Origin: Acanthaster planci
Lineage: Eukaryota; Echinodermata; Asteroidea; Valvatida; Acanthasteridae
Reading direction: 5' to 3'
Assembly: GCF_001949145.1 (NCBI RefSeq)
Contig: NW_019091450.1
Coordinates: forward strand, 992,651 to 1,056,650
DNA: 64,000 bases
Shown piece after piece: positions 37,542 to 50,900 of this stretch. The notes beneath the pieces are model-generated. The model did no database searches, was not told the origin of the DNA, and worked only from the letters and a program-made list of their open reading frames with translations. The position numbers were made by a program, and so were the translations under genes. The number at the start of each line of letters is the position of its first letter. Positions within the stretch are counted from its first letter, which is position 1.

Positions 37542-38822
37542 CTGTGACAAATCAGACAATTTACCCCGTCACTTTTTTTTGCAACTGAAACAAAGCCAGT
37601 GAACGCAGTGTATAACTTTTCATATGATATGGCATGAAAAAATATGAAAAAAGTTGCTTAATTAACGTATAATACAAACAAGTGGAAATCTCTATGCACG
37701 CACAACCTCATGCAAAACCAGGCCAAGCACCTCTGTGAAACAGTGCTTAAAGTGTAGTTGCAATGATTTTATTTGGACACATTTTCTGCAACTTCGAACT
37801 CCTCTCTAATGTATGAAACTCTTTACATTCCTATTAGGTTGAGTGCACTGAAAAGCTCCCTTTAAAACAAACACCATCCATGCTGTCCTGGACGACTGAG
37901 GGCGCTGTTGCGAAGATGCCATCCGGGGATGACAGGGTTCAGTGCCATAGGTGTTTTTTGTTCAAATTAGTTTGCACATGAAGTTATGTATAGTTTAAAC
38001 ACCAGAAATGCAGTAAAATTCCCTGTAAAACGTGAAACAAAAATTGAAAATAAAGTCAAATGAGACGCATTTTGAAGGCTTGTCTTGTCTGCAGCTACCC
38101 TTGATGTTAGCAAATTCTTCTGCTGCGGTAAGCACGACCATTTTAGCTGACTGTTACACAGCTAAGTGAAATTGGACCCTAGCTGACAAGTACGATAAAA
38201 ATGCTACTGCGACGATCACCAACACTGTCTCGTTTACTCTAGCTCAAGAGCGTGTCTTCCGTTCAAGAAATCAAAAACCACAGTCTTATATGCAGCAAGT
38301 AAAAAGGTTCACGTCCGTGCAGGTGTATGTGGTAGGTTCAGGTTTACCGTGCACTCATACCGCTTGGGATTTATTGTTTCAAAAGAGTGAAAAGGGGCCA
38401 TGCACAGTTATTGAAAGCTTAGTTGTTCTTTCACTCTTAACCAAAGGTCAATTGCTTCCCGTAAGATCGATTGTGTCTTCCACACTGTCATAATTTTCAA
38501 CCATAAACAGACGACACCTCTTCAACGTGGTTTTTATTTCTTTTTTAACTTGTCGGTTCTCTGTTTTTCATATTGAGTTTTATTTGAACGTCATAAGAAC
38601 ATGGAACATGTTATTCCGGTCTTTAAGAATATAGTACATCAACATCCAGATTTGACAGAATCTACAGTTTGTCCGCCATGATTCATCCAGTTTGTTTCGT
38701 GATGTCATGGACTCTATTGAAGAAGCAAATTAATACTTTAATCCCAAGATTTAATATTTACTCTCGACTTAAAGCTAGCTATGCATATCAATAACATGTT
38801 AATTCATTCTATATATACCCAC
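37542..38822 (-). other. Intron of the NLR pseudogene
   Basis: Lies between the death-domain exon donor and the NACHT exon acceptor. No further exon was found in it. Confidence 0.6.
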
Positions 38823-39077
38823 CTGCCAGTTCTGCGACGATGTCGTCTCTACCAATCTCTGTCAGAGCTCTGCATAACGAGTCCACCTGATCAACGCCGA
38901 TGGATTGTTTGCGCCTCCATCTGACCAGCATGTTGAAGATCTGATTCTCTGTTTGTCCTGGCTTATCCATCTGGATGCGGGAGACCTCTGCAGCGCTTAA
39001 GCCAAGAGAAGTCGCGAGCCTCTCCCATTCAGAACCTAGCTTCTCAGCAACCTTTCGCAAAACAGAATCACCGATAC
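38823..39077 (-). CDS. Death-domain exon of the minus-strand NLR
   Basis: This is a 255-nt exon between TTGGCAG at its start and GGCAG/GTGGGT at its end, phase 1 at both sides. It encodes 85 residues of a six-helix death-fold domain (GIGDSVLRKVAEKLG start, WERLATSLGLS centre, MLVRWRRKQ in the fifth helix). It is very close to the second death-domain exon of the plus-strand gene (50581-50835), and more distant from the first (48256-48510). The death domain of NLRs recruits adaptor proteins by homotypic contacts. Unlike the rest of this gene, the exon is undamaged. Confidence 0.8.
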
Positions 39078-39731
39078 CTGCCAACAGAAAAGTATCAACG
39101 AAGCCTGCAGAGTTCGCGTAAATACCTCGCATCTTTTTTAGTTGTACATGAGTGTTTTACACTACAATTCACACTGCCGCAGGGATACAAAATATTGCTT
39201 TCTTAGACGAGAGATCATCTAACTGCCTGAGAATCAGTAACAAAAATATGAACCCTGGCTGAGTTTTTCTCGAAGCATTCTAGCAATGAAATGAAGGTAT
39301 TCAGTAACCTCTGCCCAAACACTCTATGCGACTTCTTGTTCTGGTTGTTTTCACTCTTATAAAGGGTCAAACCTTGTTGAGATTTCGTCCCTTAAACAAG
39401 AGACAAAATACTCCATATTCTATCAAGCATGCTTAGAAAGTTAAGATTACAAGGCTCGGTGTCATAAAATAGCAAGAGGCCGGAAATATCTTCGAATTTT
39501 GTTCATAAAGTAAGGGTCACACTAACCTTTTTTGGAAGTTAACGCTCCCATGATTCTGAGGTTAAGTTCGTTCTTAACACTCTAAACAATTACCTGCTGA
39601 AAAATAAAGTAACAACAATCAAAACTACTTTTAGGAATAAATGCGTTTCCATTTGAATTGTCTGAAAGACGTGCTTTGATAACGGCGTCATACGTCGAAC
39701 AACTTCAGAAAAACCTTTGGAATTTCATATT

Positions 39732-39970
39732 CACTGTAAACGCTCTGGTGTTAAAATCAACAGTTTTTGGTGTTGTCAGATGACCACACCCTAAGGTGTT
39801 ACTTTAACACCACTGGTGTCACTTAGTACACCTATACGTGGTACAATGCACTGGAGGGTATTGCATGTAGCACCAAGTAGCGCCAAATTTTTTAAAACAA
39901 GTGAACAGTGTTGGTGTAGTCCTCTGATAACACCGGATGTGTTAAATTTAACACTCCAGTTTTTGCAGTG
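39732..39970. mobile_element. Miniature inverted-repeat element with CACTG ends
   Basis: It begins CACTGTAAACGCTCTGGTGT and ends ACTCCAGTTTTTGCAGTG, an inverted pair of about 30 bp. GGTGTTA and TTAACAC motifs alternate inside. A hAT-like origin is possible; no target duplication is clear. Confidence 0.6.
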
Positions 39971-41399
39971 TTTGGGACTTTCACTTATAAGGAGTAAATT
40001 TACCACTTTTCTCCATTAATAGGCTCAACCTCAAGTTTCTGGAGAAATGCTGAGGCTGGAATAGATGCATGATAGAAACTGGAGATCTTAATTAAACCAG
40101 CCTTGACTGACCAAATTGAAGTTGTGATCTGTCATTATCCAAACAGAGCTTTCATTCCTTATTTAAATGTCTTACATAATCTTACATTACACTGCACAAA
40201 AAATATTCAGTCGAACATAACTGTTACAGAGAGTTTTCATGTCCCGCAGAAATAACATGACAACGTGCTGCTTCTGGCCCCTTATAGCTCCATCACTGAT
40301 TTTCCTGATCAAGATCTTATTCAGTTCTCTTACCACTAGCGTCAAAATAACCTGAAAAGGAACAATTAGTAACAGCAAAACTACATTTGAGTTTAGAGCA
40401 TTATGGAAGGAGTATATCCAGTTATATGACATTGGCTATATCCGACAGTGTAAACCTTAATCACAGATTCCTCCCACGTGCAGGTAGTTCATAGAAAGGT
40501 CCATGTACTTATCGCAGACATGCAACTTTCAGGTGACATGGCATCCAAGTTAATACACTGTGCATGTAGTTTCAGATGACCCCTGACAACTCTATGCGTC
40601 TACACAAACGACGCTATAATAACTCTACATGTCTTTACAAACAACGCTCTGACTCTACACGCGAAACAACACTAAATGTGTACCATGTAGAGCAAAGACT
40701 GCCTGCATTCAGGATTTGTGGCAATACATGTGTACCAGTCCCATGTGACCAGGCCGGTAATGTCTGTGCCATGTACACGTATGAGCTATAAATGCATGCT
40801 CAAAACGACGTCAACCAGAGTGGACTGGTCACGTGGGACCAGTATGTTGCAGTTACTAAGCATCTCAAAATTCTCATCGTATACAGCAAGCCAGCATGTC
40901 ATGTGGAGCTGAATGATAGTGAACCAAGACAGCGATATAGTCACAGGGTTTCAAATGTATAACCGCTGATGTCAAGTGACTTTATTTCCCTCTTCCAACT
41001 GCATTCACTGGTAAATCGTGATAAATGACTTTGCACAATGATGTCAAACATAAAAAAATTACTTAGAACATTAACAGAACATTTATGCAAAAACTATTTT
41101 ATTTATTACGTTAACCTAATGTGTGCGTACGTAGCAATAAGCAAGAAAAAAATCGACTCAGTGTTGGAATGATATCAAAGGTTTGGAAAGTGCGACATAA
41201 ACGCCCAAGATATTATCGTCAGTATTAAGCGGGCGAGCAAGGGATCGGACGCCGCATGCGCTTTTTGTACGACTAGGTGCAAATAAACCATCTTATTTTC
41301 CCTGGACTTATTTTGTAACATCTGTAATAAAAAATCCCTAATTTCCAGAAGAGGACTGGATTCATGTTGAAATACCACACAAACAGTAAGGGACGGCGA

Positions 41400-41807
41400 C
41401 CATTTAGACCCGGTTTGAAAAGGGCCCCCCGGTAGCCCACCCGGTATAATGCCTGCCCGGTTTTCAGCCTAATACAGGCCGATGTAAGGCCTGTCTGCAC
41501 ATTGGCATTTCAAAGTCCCTGATGAAAGGCTTCCCCCAACATGCTTGCACGGATGAATAGGGGTCTAAGCGGATTAGTGTAAACATTGTATAGAGCTGAA
41601 GGATTAAAAACCACAAGTGGGTTCCTTCTGGGATAGATTACATGTACCAATACTTGCAAACAATAGACCCCAGGATGAAGAAGTTCGAGATCAACAACCA
41701 GTCCAGCATCCCAGGCCGGTAGCCAGGCCGGTATGAAAGGGATTTTTGCAACCGGGCGAGCTTACCGGGGGGCCCTTTTCAAACCGGGTCTAAATGGTCG
41801 GCGGCCC
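41400..41807. mobile_element. Harbinger/PIF-like MITE with TAA target duplication
   Basis: Near-perfect inverted ends of about 48 bp (sharing CGACCATTTAGACCCGGTTT) bound a 408-bp element beginning GGG and ending CCC. It is flanked by TAA at 41397-41399 and 41808-41810. A 3-bp TAA duplication and GGG/CCC ends fit PIF/Harbinger. There is no coding sequence. Confidence 0.8.
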
Positions 41808-42808
41808 TAACGCGTTGCCAGATTCACGGCAGACCTGGCAACTTTCGATTCAGAATTGTTCACCCAAAATTTGGCCTTGAAGGACCCTGCATTGATAATT
41901 AAATTGCACTGCCCCTTAGCCTACACTGGTTTTGTTGCCACATTTGGAATTACTCAGTAAATCATTCACAATAATTAGGCCAGGGAAAATCCCTGAACTA
42001 CATGTATAGAAATCTTGGCACCTGTTCAATTATAGAACTATTCCACAAAGATTTTTATTTATGATGTTTAATTCATAAAAGATATCAGTTGGAGTAAAGA
42101 AAGGATTTTCCACTTAGATATGTTAAACAAGTCTCCAGCTTTCAAGGGTGAAATCTCGGCTTTGATCATTGCTCAGCCGGCTATTTCCGGCTATTCCCCT
42201 CACACATCAATAAAACAAGATGAGTAGTGCGGGATTGAGCATGTTGATCAATATTCTGACGGTGGTGTTGGTTCTCTAGTTCTCTGGGCGCTGAAGGTGA
42301 GCCAACGATGGAACCCTTGCAGCCGGTCAGACGGCCTTTTTGCTACACACTTGAAGAGTTTTGAAAGGTATTCATTCGTTCTCCCTCCTGGTACGGTTAA
42401 GCCTTCCCTGACACCAGAATTTCAGGCCTACATTCGTAACGACTCTTTCATTTTGCAGTAGGGTGAAGACTGTCTAGAATTGATGTATTTTGTCGTTTTC
42501 CCTAATGTGATTCACTGCTTCCCTGCAGTAGGCTTCATCAATGCTCAACACGCCCTACACTTCCTGATACATACGTCAGCACAAACACGGCAACACTTCC
42601 TGTTCAGATCAGCCTGAGCAACGGTTAAAATTGTACGGAACGAAAAGGGAAAATCCAGGACAACTAACCTTCGCAAGAGCAATCATTGGTACATTGATAA
42701 AATGCAGTTGACAGAACCGTCAGGCCTTTGGTTTGTAAAGAATTGTTAAGCTCCGCTGCTCGCTTAAAGCCCAACCTTTCAGGGGCACTGGGGTCATCTC
42801 ATTTCTAT

Positions 42809-42926
42809 GGAGGGACTTCCCCCCAAAATATAAGGGACACACCACTTTGCACTTGAAATGCGACGTAGTCAATGCCGGTGTTATTTGATGACGAGGTGGC
42901 AGTCCATGTCTAGATGTGTGACGATT
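42809..42926. repeat. Dispersed repeat, copy 2 (about 118 bp)
   Basis: This is a near-identical partner of 35226-35343 in the same orientation, 7.6 kb away. It contains a CAAAATATAAGG stretch and no clear open frame. I cannot assign it to a known element class. Confidence 0.8.
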
Positions 42927-43223
42927 GTATGTTGCGAGTTAAATCGTCGTTGTCCAACTGTACCTTACCCAGGCTTTTTGAAGAAAGAATCAATCCCCCC
43001 CCCAAAAAAAACACGAGTTGTAAACTCGGTTTTTAAACTTGACTCGGACTCCAGTAGGAATCTTTTGTTTGTAATTTGTGACTTGACTTAGACTTTCACT
43101 TTAGGACTTGTTACCAACGCAAGTCAGAAACTACCCAATCGGATCCGTCCTTTGCGGCATCAAAACCTTTCACCAGCTTGCTTTTAAGTTATAATTCCAA
43201 CTTTCATAAAAAAATCCCAACAT

Positions 43224-43305
43224 CAATGTTTCCTTGATTACAATCATATATCCATATCTGCCTTCAATGTTTCCTTGATTACAATCATATATCCATATCT
43301 GCCTT
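43224..43305. repeat. 41-bp exact tandem duplication
   Basis: Unit CAATGTTTCCTTGATTACAA and the following 21 bases occur twice in a row (43224-43264, 43265-43305). This is a recent local duplication or an assembly artefact. Confidence 0.85.
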
Positions 43306-45490
43306 GAACAGAAGCACCATCTCATCGGTAAGAGACACAACATGCTGGTATAGGGAGTGTTAATTATAATTGTTGGCAGCGACGTGTCCGCACTACATGA
43401 ATCTCATATTGGACGTTCACATGATTTTAGATTGTGTGGACGAGACCGCCGTTCACGTGCACAGCCGGCGTTCACTCAAGCAGTCAACAACCGGTACCCC
43501 TGTTCACTTCCTGTTGAATCTGTTTCGATTTCAGTTAACACGTGTTCAAGGCGTAGTAACGTCATATGACGTCTTTGTAATGCATATTCACACTGCGCGC
43601 CATCTTGAACGATCAATCATTCTGCTAGCTGGCATGGCAAACCTCCATCGACTCCGTGAAGCACTTCTTTTTTATTATTATTTTGCCAATGAGTTGTATT
43701 ATGAGGAATTTATGTTGCCGTATTTATTTATTAATTTCAAGCAACATTTAGGGTTGTGAAAAAGACATCAACGTCCAATATATAAAATTCACTCCCTGGG
43801 TAAGAATAAAAACAATAAGAAAACAAATCCAAAAAAATTTCTGGGATGCAAATGTAAAGGTTAAAAGAGCGTGAACAATAGCATTAAATGGACAAACAAA
43901 CAGGAATAATTAAGATTTGACATGCAATACTCAAAGAAGTGAGCAATTAAAACACCTGATTTAAATTTAATCAAGTAAAACCACGCTCCTTCTTATAACA
44001 GGAAAAAATACGTTAAGGAGAATATTGTTTAATGCGCTGCATTATTATGCAGCATTGATGCACTTCTCTAATCTAACAAGAAGTGCAGTATAAAAATATA
44101 AAAATCGCACAAGACAGGATAAAATATAAGTGCAAAGATACACCGACTACAAAATGATGGTAATCGTCCCGTGAATGTTGACTTAAGGATTACCAGAAAA
44201 CAGGACGTCTTCTGTGAACGGCGTGCTCGATTGAGGTGAACGGCAAAAATGCTGCGGACGAGTCCTAGATTCTGGAAGTGGCCGGGCCAGAGAACTTGGC
44301 GCATGCTCAGATTGTCAAAGTGACGTCATGGTGGCGTAGTCAACTATGAACGCGAAACTGTAAACCCCCGTATCCAAATTTCGTCAGCGGGTCCTCGTAC
44401 AAGTTCGACAGTGAGTGGCAGGTTCCTTTATGCGTAGCACCAGAGCGATCCCTATCAAAAGCGCCCCTTTAAAGAAAGGAAATGACCCCAGTGCCCCGGT
44501 AAGTTGCTGGTTCCAAGGAAGCAGGAATAATTCTCAACAAACGGAAGGCCTATCGATAGCACCTGTTTAGCATAACAATTATCAGTTTTTATTTAAACCG
44601 TGGCTGATCCAAGAAGGAAGCAGTTGCCCACGTAGTATAAATGTGTCTGTTCATGTGTCGCTTCTACATACAGCGTTTTGAGCAGCAAGGGAACTTATCT
44701 GTCTATGCCATCAGTCGAGTCATATTTACCTGACGGAAATGGCAAACAACGCACCACCTCGATCCTTCATCTTTTAATAAGATGAAAAAGTGTTCACAAT
44801 TGTAGGCCTGACATTCTAGTGCCAGAATGTTTCACCCGTGCCAGAGACGAAAGTAAATTAGTTGACTTGCAACATTGTGTGGGTGTTGGCACTTGGCCTT
44901 TCTTTTACCGGCTGGGAAGCTCAATCAAACGCTCACTTCCTGCATGTAGGGAACCAGCGGTCCACCAGCACCCAAGTATTGAACAACCTGTCAACGTCCG
45001 ATCCTGCATTGTTCCATTTGTATTGTTGCTGTGCAAGAGGGACTCTCGGTTTTGATTTCTGAAAGAGGTCAAGTTTGACACCAACAGGTGAGTAATGATC
45101 AAAGTTGAAGATGGATCTTTCGAAAACTGCGGAATTGTTTCGAGTTAAGGCATATACAAGTTTAACCACGAACAGAGTCCCTGTGTCAAGTGTGTTCAAT
45201 GAAAATCTTTGATGGATAGTTCTAATTTAAAAACAGTCCCAAGATAAGGAAACAGAAATAAAAATGTGCTGTGTATAAGTCGAGCGACATCAGCATAAAA
45301 ACCACTTCAATTTCTCTGGAGATATGCCAAATTATTTACAAACCCAGCGTCGGCCTTGAACATGGTTTTAATTTGAATGTCATTGCAAGGCTACACTTTG
45401 GTTCAACGATATTGAATGGAATGGCAGGTGTGCCATAAATCTGACAATTTATCATCGTGGGCCATTTTGACCTAAACCCTGTTGGGGTAC

Positions 45491-45600
45491 GGAATACGGG
45501 CGATTCACAATACCACCCAGTGCGCGTTTGGAAAGGGTCGCACTAAGATTGGTCAACGCGTTGCAAACTCTTGGAGGCGCACTATCATCGCCCGTATTTT
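45491..45600. mobile_element. 110-bp MITE with AATACGGGCGAT inverted ends
   Basis: It starts AATACGGGCGATTCACAATA and ends ATCGCCCGTATT, and is a full copy of the element truncated at 1228. There is no coding sequence. Confidence 0.6.
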
Positions 45601-45837
45601 GGGGGGTTTCAGTTGTAATTACGGAAGTTATTAACAAAAAATATCAGCGACATGTTTGACCATGCAATGTAATCCCAAACGCACCCCTTTGATGCCCGCT
45701 ATGTTTAGTCACTCATTGATTCGTATAACACTTGTGACGGAATAACACTCATGCAATTTCCGATCGATTAACAGCCTAAGAAACTTTGTGTGTTTTTGTG
45801 TAAAAAACGATTTCATGCAATAATCAACCATAGAAAT

Positions 45838-45912
45838 ATGGAAGGGCTGCGTAGCACCGTGATCAGAATAACGACAAGAATATATTATCAAATCAGTGCT
45901 CTGGAATATGTG
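45838..45912. repeat. Inverted partial copy of the 3408-3510 hairpin region
   Basis: GGAAGGGCTGCGTAGCACC, GATCAGAAT and ATCAGTGCTCTGGAATAT match the earlier region in reverse. Only one hairpin arm is kept. Confidence 0.55.
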
Positions 45913-47904
45913 ATTGCCGAGCTTTTGGTAACTGAGTACTTTCTTCAGGGCAAGCACTGCGACGAATGACGAACGCCTTGACCAAGGCTACCCCAACTTA
46001 AGAGAGACTTAACACTATTTTGCCAGTGCTTGCCCGCATGAGCGCAATGTGTCTCACAACGCAGGAAGAACCTGCGAAAAACAAAGTGTGCTAACTTAAC
46101 ATGAAAAACCAAAATGTGTGGAAATGCAACTTATGATGCATGCTCCCTAGTCACAGCATCTGCTGCTGATCTAAATGATCATCAAATAACCCAGTGACTG
46201 TGTGTCAGAGTCGTGGACCGGACTGGTCAACCGGCCTGTGATTTTCAGTGGAATAAAGGAGGCGTTAAGTTTCCTAGAAAATTGCTGAAAAACACGCACG
46301 CTTATGTCCAACAAAACCAGTTTTCTCAGTTAAGGAGAATAAAGTTAGGTATCCTCCCCAATGGAAATGTCTATCTTCTACTCGTTCTTTAAAGTTGAAG
46401 TTTTTATGGCCAAGCTTACAAAATCAAGTCATCCTCTTGCTGATCTCTCTCCTCCCGAACATCTTCCAAGTAAACTTCAAGGCGTACTGGTCGACTCTGT
46501 TTGGTCCGGGAGGAGACATCTCCTATAAAAACAATTACTCTTCCAACGACCAAACAGGGGTGGACTCAGTCTCACGAGCGCGAGCGTGTCAACCACGCAT
46601 GCTCACGTGCAGAGTTTCATATTGTCCAGCTTTATCCTCATCTCTGCCTATTTTCGGCCTTTTCGCTCCCACGTTACAAAAAGTTCAATGTCGACAACCA
46701 TCCTTCTACATCGACCTCATCAGATAAATCTCAAAATTTTCGTCAGCATCCCTCTGTTTATTGTGAGCTTCTGCATGCTTGGTATCCGGGGCTCAAACAA
46801 AAATCAGCGATATTATCAATGTCCCCGGCCGTTAATAGCGTTCTCTTTGTTCACGATGAGAACTCCTGCTGGTGACTGTCTTGTAGGATCAGGTTAGCTC
46901 CTGGCACCCTCCACCAGACGCTGGCTGCGCTCTTCGTTTTTTCCCTTCAACAACCCCTCTTTTCACTATCGTCTCATCGATGTTCACCCTCCCCGGCTCC
47001 CAGCTCCACGTTTCCCTCCATTTTCGTCTGTCTTCGGGTTTTCGGCCTCTTTGCCATTCCAATTCCTCTTCGCACCGTCCCCTTGCTCCCAGATGTTTCG
47101 ACAACTTTTTCACTGCTTACATCAATGGACTCTTTGTACCCTCTATATACATTATTTTCAATCCTCTCGTCGTCAACTCACTCCACGCCACTGCCCTAAC
47201 CCACTGGCATTTGATCGGTTTCTTGACAAGATATCTAAACTTTCCATACCCCGAAAAAGAAGGGGACACTTAATTCAAATTAAACCGCGGGTAGCTACCC
47301 TACATGTAATGCGGAGGGGGATCAGTCCACTAAGCAATGAGACTTTGCCGACTATTTGTCTCATAATGCACGGCGAAAAGGCCTCTCCACGACAACCTCT
47401 TGGTGGCGCTCTGAATCGCCCGTACAGTCACTTCTAAAGTAAAAAGTATTATGTAACGAATATTGATAACGTTATGATAAAGTAAGAAAATATAGCATGC
47501 TGCATTAAAAATAAATTCACAAGTTCATTCAAAAGATGACACCGTTTATAAAAACAGACCCTAAATATACTTATAGGCCTACAAATGAAATTGAGATCAA
47601 AACCTTGTTTGTGGGAAAAATGCTGCTGTGGACAAAACTCCCCCCCCCCGAAAAAAAATTAATGACTTATTGATGTTGAAAAAACTGTCAAACCCATTAG
47701 AAATGCCCAGCACGTAATAGTAGTATAAGATTTATTTCATCTGGATGCCTGGATATTTAAATTCAGACCCTAAAATAGACGGCACATCAAATCAACACAC
47801 AAATTACGGGTTTACGGGTCCTTGAAGGTAAAATCCTTTCTTTTTCTTGTATACTTTGCAGGAGACTTTTTGCTTTGATGTGGCTTGAGTCAGGTTTATC
47901 AACC

Positions 47905-50900
47905 ATGGAAACATTCAATTCAACAGGTAAGCTCCAAAAGACGGAGTTATAATTTATTTTTAAGACAAATGTTTTAAATTAATGAATTAAAATTAAAATA
48001 AATTAAAAGATATCCAATTTTGAAACAGATTACGTCAGTCCTTATTAGTGGAATATTCTGGAAGCTTAATGGAAAATTATCAACTTGGGTTCCATTTTCG
48101 GTAATAATTCACAGGCAAAAAAATGGTCAGTCATTATGAAAATTTTAGATGTTGCGCATTAAGTCAAGTCTAGTAAAAATTGTGAATAACATCAAAAGGC
48201 GGAGACTTGTTTCAGGAGACTTTGGTAAACCTTCTAGATACGCTTCCATTCACAGGCATTAGCGAGTCCACTTTACGTACAATATCTGAAAAGCTCGGTC
48301 CTGAATGGGAGAAGCTGATGGAATATCTCGGTTTAAGCCCTGAAGAGATATTTTGGATCAAGAAAGACCAGCCAGATCAGACAAAGAGCCAGATCTTCCG
48401 CATGCTCGTCAAATGGAGGCGCAAACAATCCACTTGCATAGATCAGTTGGACGCCTTATACAGGGCACTAATGAAGATCTGCAGAGGAGACATAGTTGAA
48501 GAATTGAAAGGCAGGTCCATTGAATCAGGTTAAAAAGTTACTGACACAACTTGCCAACTAAGATCAGCTAGGATTCAATGCCAAATTGAAACCTTTGAAG
48601 TCGTTGACAAAAGGTTAATGGAGATTTTGTAGTAGAAAGATCCCTAAACGCTTCCAATACATTTGCGTTGCTTTTAACCAAGATTTTATCTACCACTGGG
48701 TTTATTACGTTTAATAAGAATTCCCCCACGTTTAGGACATCGTCCATCTCAATTTTCATTTGAACAGCAAATAAATGATAGGCCCCAACGGTCTCTAAAA
48801 TTTTATTGGAATCTTGAAAACATGTTAGGTTTATAAATTTTCCTTCGATTCTCAAAAACATTTTGGTCTGCAAAGTTTCATTTGAAAAGATGGTAGGTCC
48901 GAAAGATTTATTTTTAGTCTGGAAAATGCATTGGGAATTTCAAAATGAGCTTTGTATCAAATAAGATTTTTTATTTAACACACGTTCGATTTAAAAAGCA
49001 TTCGTTTTCTCTTCAAAACATTTCAGTTTTTTTCATTTTTTCTACTCTAATTCTGCTTCTTATTCAGCCCTTAGAATTGGCAACGAACTCGCAAAAAAAT
49101 CCACCCTACTGGTGTTCTGTGGGCTCTCCCCCAGATTATTTATTGAGCTCTTGTTCTCAAGTTTTCAATTAATCATTCTTTATTGTCTGCACATAGTGGC
49201 CGGAGGAAGCATCGTGTCCTCTGTTTCAGCAGCCACGCACCTTGCAGACAGTCCTACTGAAGAAGAAATACAGCACGATAAGGCAACAGGGCCTGCATGT
49301 GAGTCAACATTATGTAGTTTTTCTTCTAACCTATGATTACCGTCTTCAGGCAAAATTGCTTCAATCACACTATATATAGCTAAAAAACGCCATTTGAGCT
49401 ACAATTCAGACACCCCTTTTATTTTGTCGAAAAAATAGTTATGTTCGTAAAAGGCATTGACTATTGTTTCCACATGCAGTTGGATTATCAAAGTTTGTAA
49501 GTTTCTCTGTATGATTGCACACACTGTCTTATCTTCAGCCCTGGCACCGTTGTTGACTTCAGACACTCTCCCAACTCCTGCCAAAGCACCACTGGGGAAT
49601 ACAGACACTGCCCCATCCCCTGCCCCAGCTCTGTTGGTGACTTCAGACGATGGCACATCTTACGCTCCAGCAGCGGAAGATAGTGCAGACAGTATGAGCA
49701 AACAAGAACAAACACAGCACGCTGAACCACCGAGTACTCCACGTGAGTAAAATCAAAGGAATTGTTGTAAAATACAGTTATTCTTCAGCCTGACGATGGG
49801 GCGCTAAGCAGAGATATTCGCAAGCGCGAGAATCCACTAAAATATTAAGCTTGATGGTTCTGTGAGTTGGTAGAGCACTACCACTGTTTTCCAGTTGTCA
49901 GAGGGTACAAACAAGTTCCGTTCAGTTTGCTCTTTATCTTTATAAACATATCGCAAGATAAATAAATGCTCTTAACGGAGATTTGTAGGCTAAATAATCT
50001 CTCATTTTAATGAGTGGAGGAAAGTTCATACTTGATAATAAGTAAACAAACAGTAATAAAAAAACTAGAAAGCGTTGAAAATAAGGTAAAACTTACTGCA
50101 ATGAAAGAAAGTAGAGAGTATGGGCGTATGGCCAACACGTTTTAGCATGAGTATTAACCTCGTACATTTTACTGAACTCGTATAGGGTAACCTGGAAATT
50201 TATTTTAATCATGGGACTTTATTCAAACCTTGTAATTTTCCAACAAACACAGATATTCTCACAATTTAATTGGGGTTCATATATAATAGGACTTTCCCCA
50301 ATTTTATTTACTATCCCATTTTGTAATCTCGGGTTCCCACGCATTACTTGTTGGCTCCATGTCGAAAAAGAGGTTATTTGCTGTGTAGGACGCTGTAGCC
50401 AAATCTGATGACAAATACTAGCAGACTACAGATTAAACAATCAGTCTTTCACTTTAAAAGTCAGATGATCTGTACCTTAAGCACTGTTATGAAATTAAAT
50501 GGAAATAATTCTTTTGAATGATAGAAACTCGTGGATTGATGAAGGCTTGTTTAATCTTCTTGATGCTTTTCCGTTGGCAGGCATCAGTGATTCTGTTTTA
50601 CGCAGGGTTGCTGAGAAGCTTGGTGGTGAATGGAAGAAGCTCGCGACTTCTCTTGGCTTAAGCGCTGCAGTGGTCTTCTGCATCCAGATGGACCAGCCAG
50701 GCCAGACAGAAAATCAGATCTTCAACATGCTGGTCAAATGGAGGCGCAAACAACCCAGCAACGTAGATCAGACAGACGCGTTATGCAGAGCTCTGAGGCA
50801 GATCGGCAGAGAAGATATCGCTGAAGAAATGTCAGGTATCGAATCACATCAATCACTAGCAAACGATTAAACGTGGCGGTAAAACAATAAGGGTTGAAGG

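Larger units (their letters stand above)
35010..39077 (-). pseudogene. NLR (death domain-NACHT-LRR) pseudogene disrupted by frameshift and transposase fragment
   Basis: On the minus strand a death-domain exon (39077-38823, 255 nt, phase 1 at both ends) precedes a NACHT exon starting at 37541. The NACHT exon keeps the P-loop (GGAGMGKST), Walker B (FLLDGLDE) and the TTRPH sensor-like motif, and reads open for about 1.28 kb. Near 36255-36262 it lacks four bases relative to the plus-strand paralogue, which shifts the frame. Coding homology continues in the new frame to about 35970, where it joins in frame to a Tc1 transposase piece (35753-35970). The last LRR and acidic tail reappear at about 35219-35010, so roughly 480 bp of the gene is missing and about 750 bp of foreign DNA sits in its place. 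The first exon was not found. Transcription is unknown; a truncated NACHT product ending soon after the frameshift is possible. Confidence 0.85.
39078..47904. other. Spacer between the two divergent NLR genes
   Basis: About 8.8 kb without a convincing gene. It holds a 239-bp CACTG-ended MITE, a Harbinger-like MITE, a 41-bp tandem duplication, an ATACGGGCGAT element and a pyrimidine-rich block at 46400-47430 whose partly open frames match nothing I know. Confidence 0.5.

Noticed and set aside
43370-43759. 130-codon plus-strand frame that faintly recalls the N-terminus of Harbinger-type proteins (ATGGCAAACC start inside)
   Set aside because: The resemblance rests on a few residues and no downstream nuclease domain is present.
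46395-47437. Several overlapping open frames in a pyrimidine-rich block
   Set aside because: They arise from low stop-codon density in CT-rich DNA; no conserved motif was found.
49855-49915. tRNA-like GTTGGTAGAGCACTACC segment in an NLR intron
   Set aside because: The B box is degenerate and no cloverleaf forms; probably a decayed SINE head, too weak to annotate.
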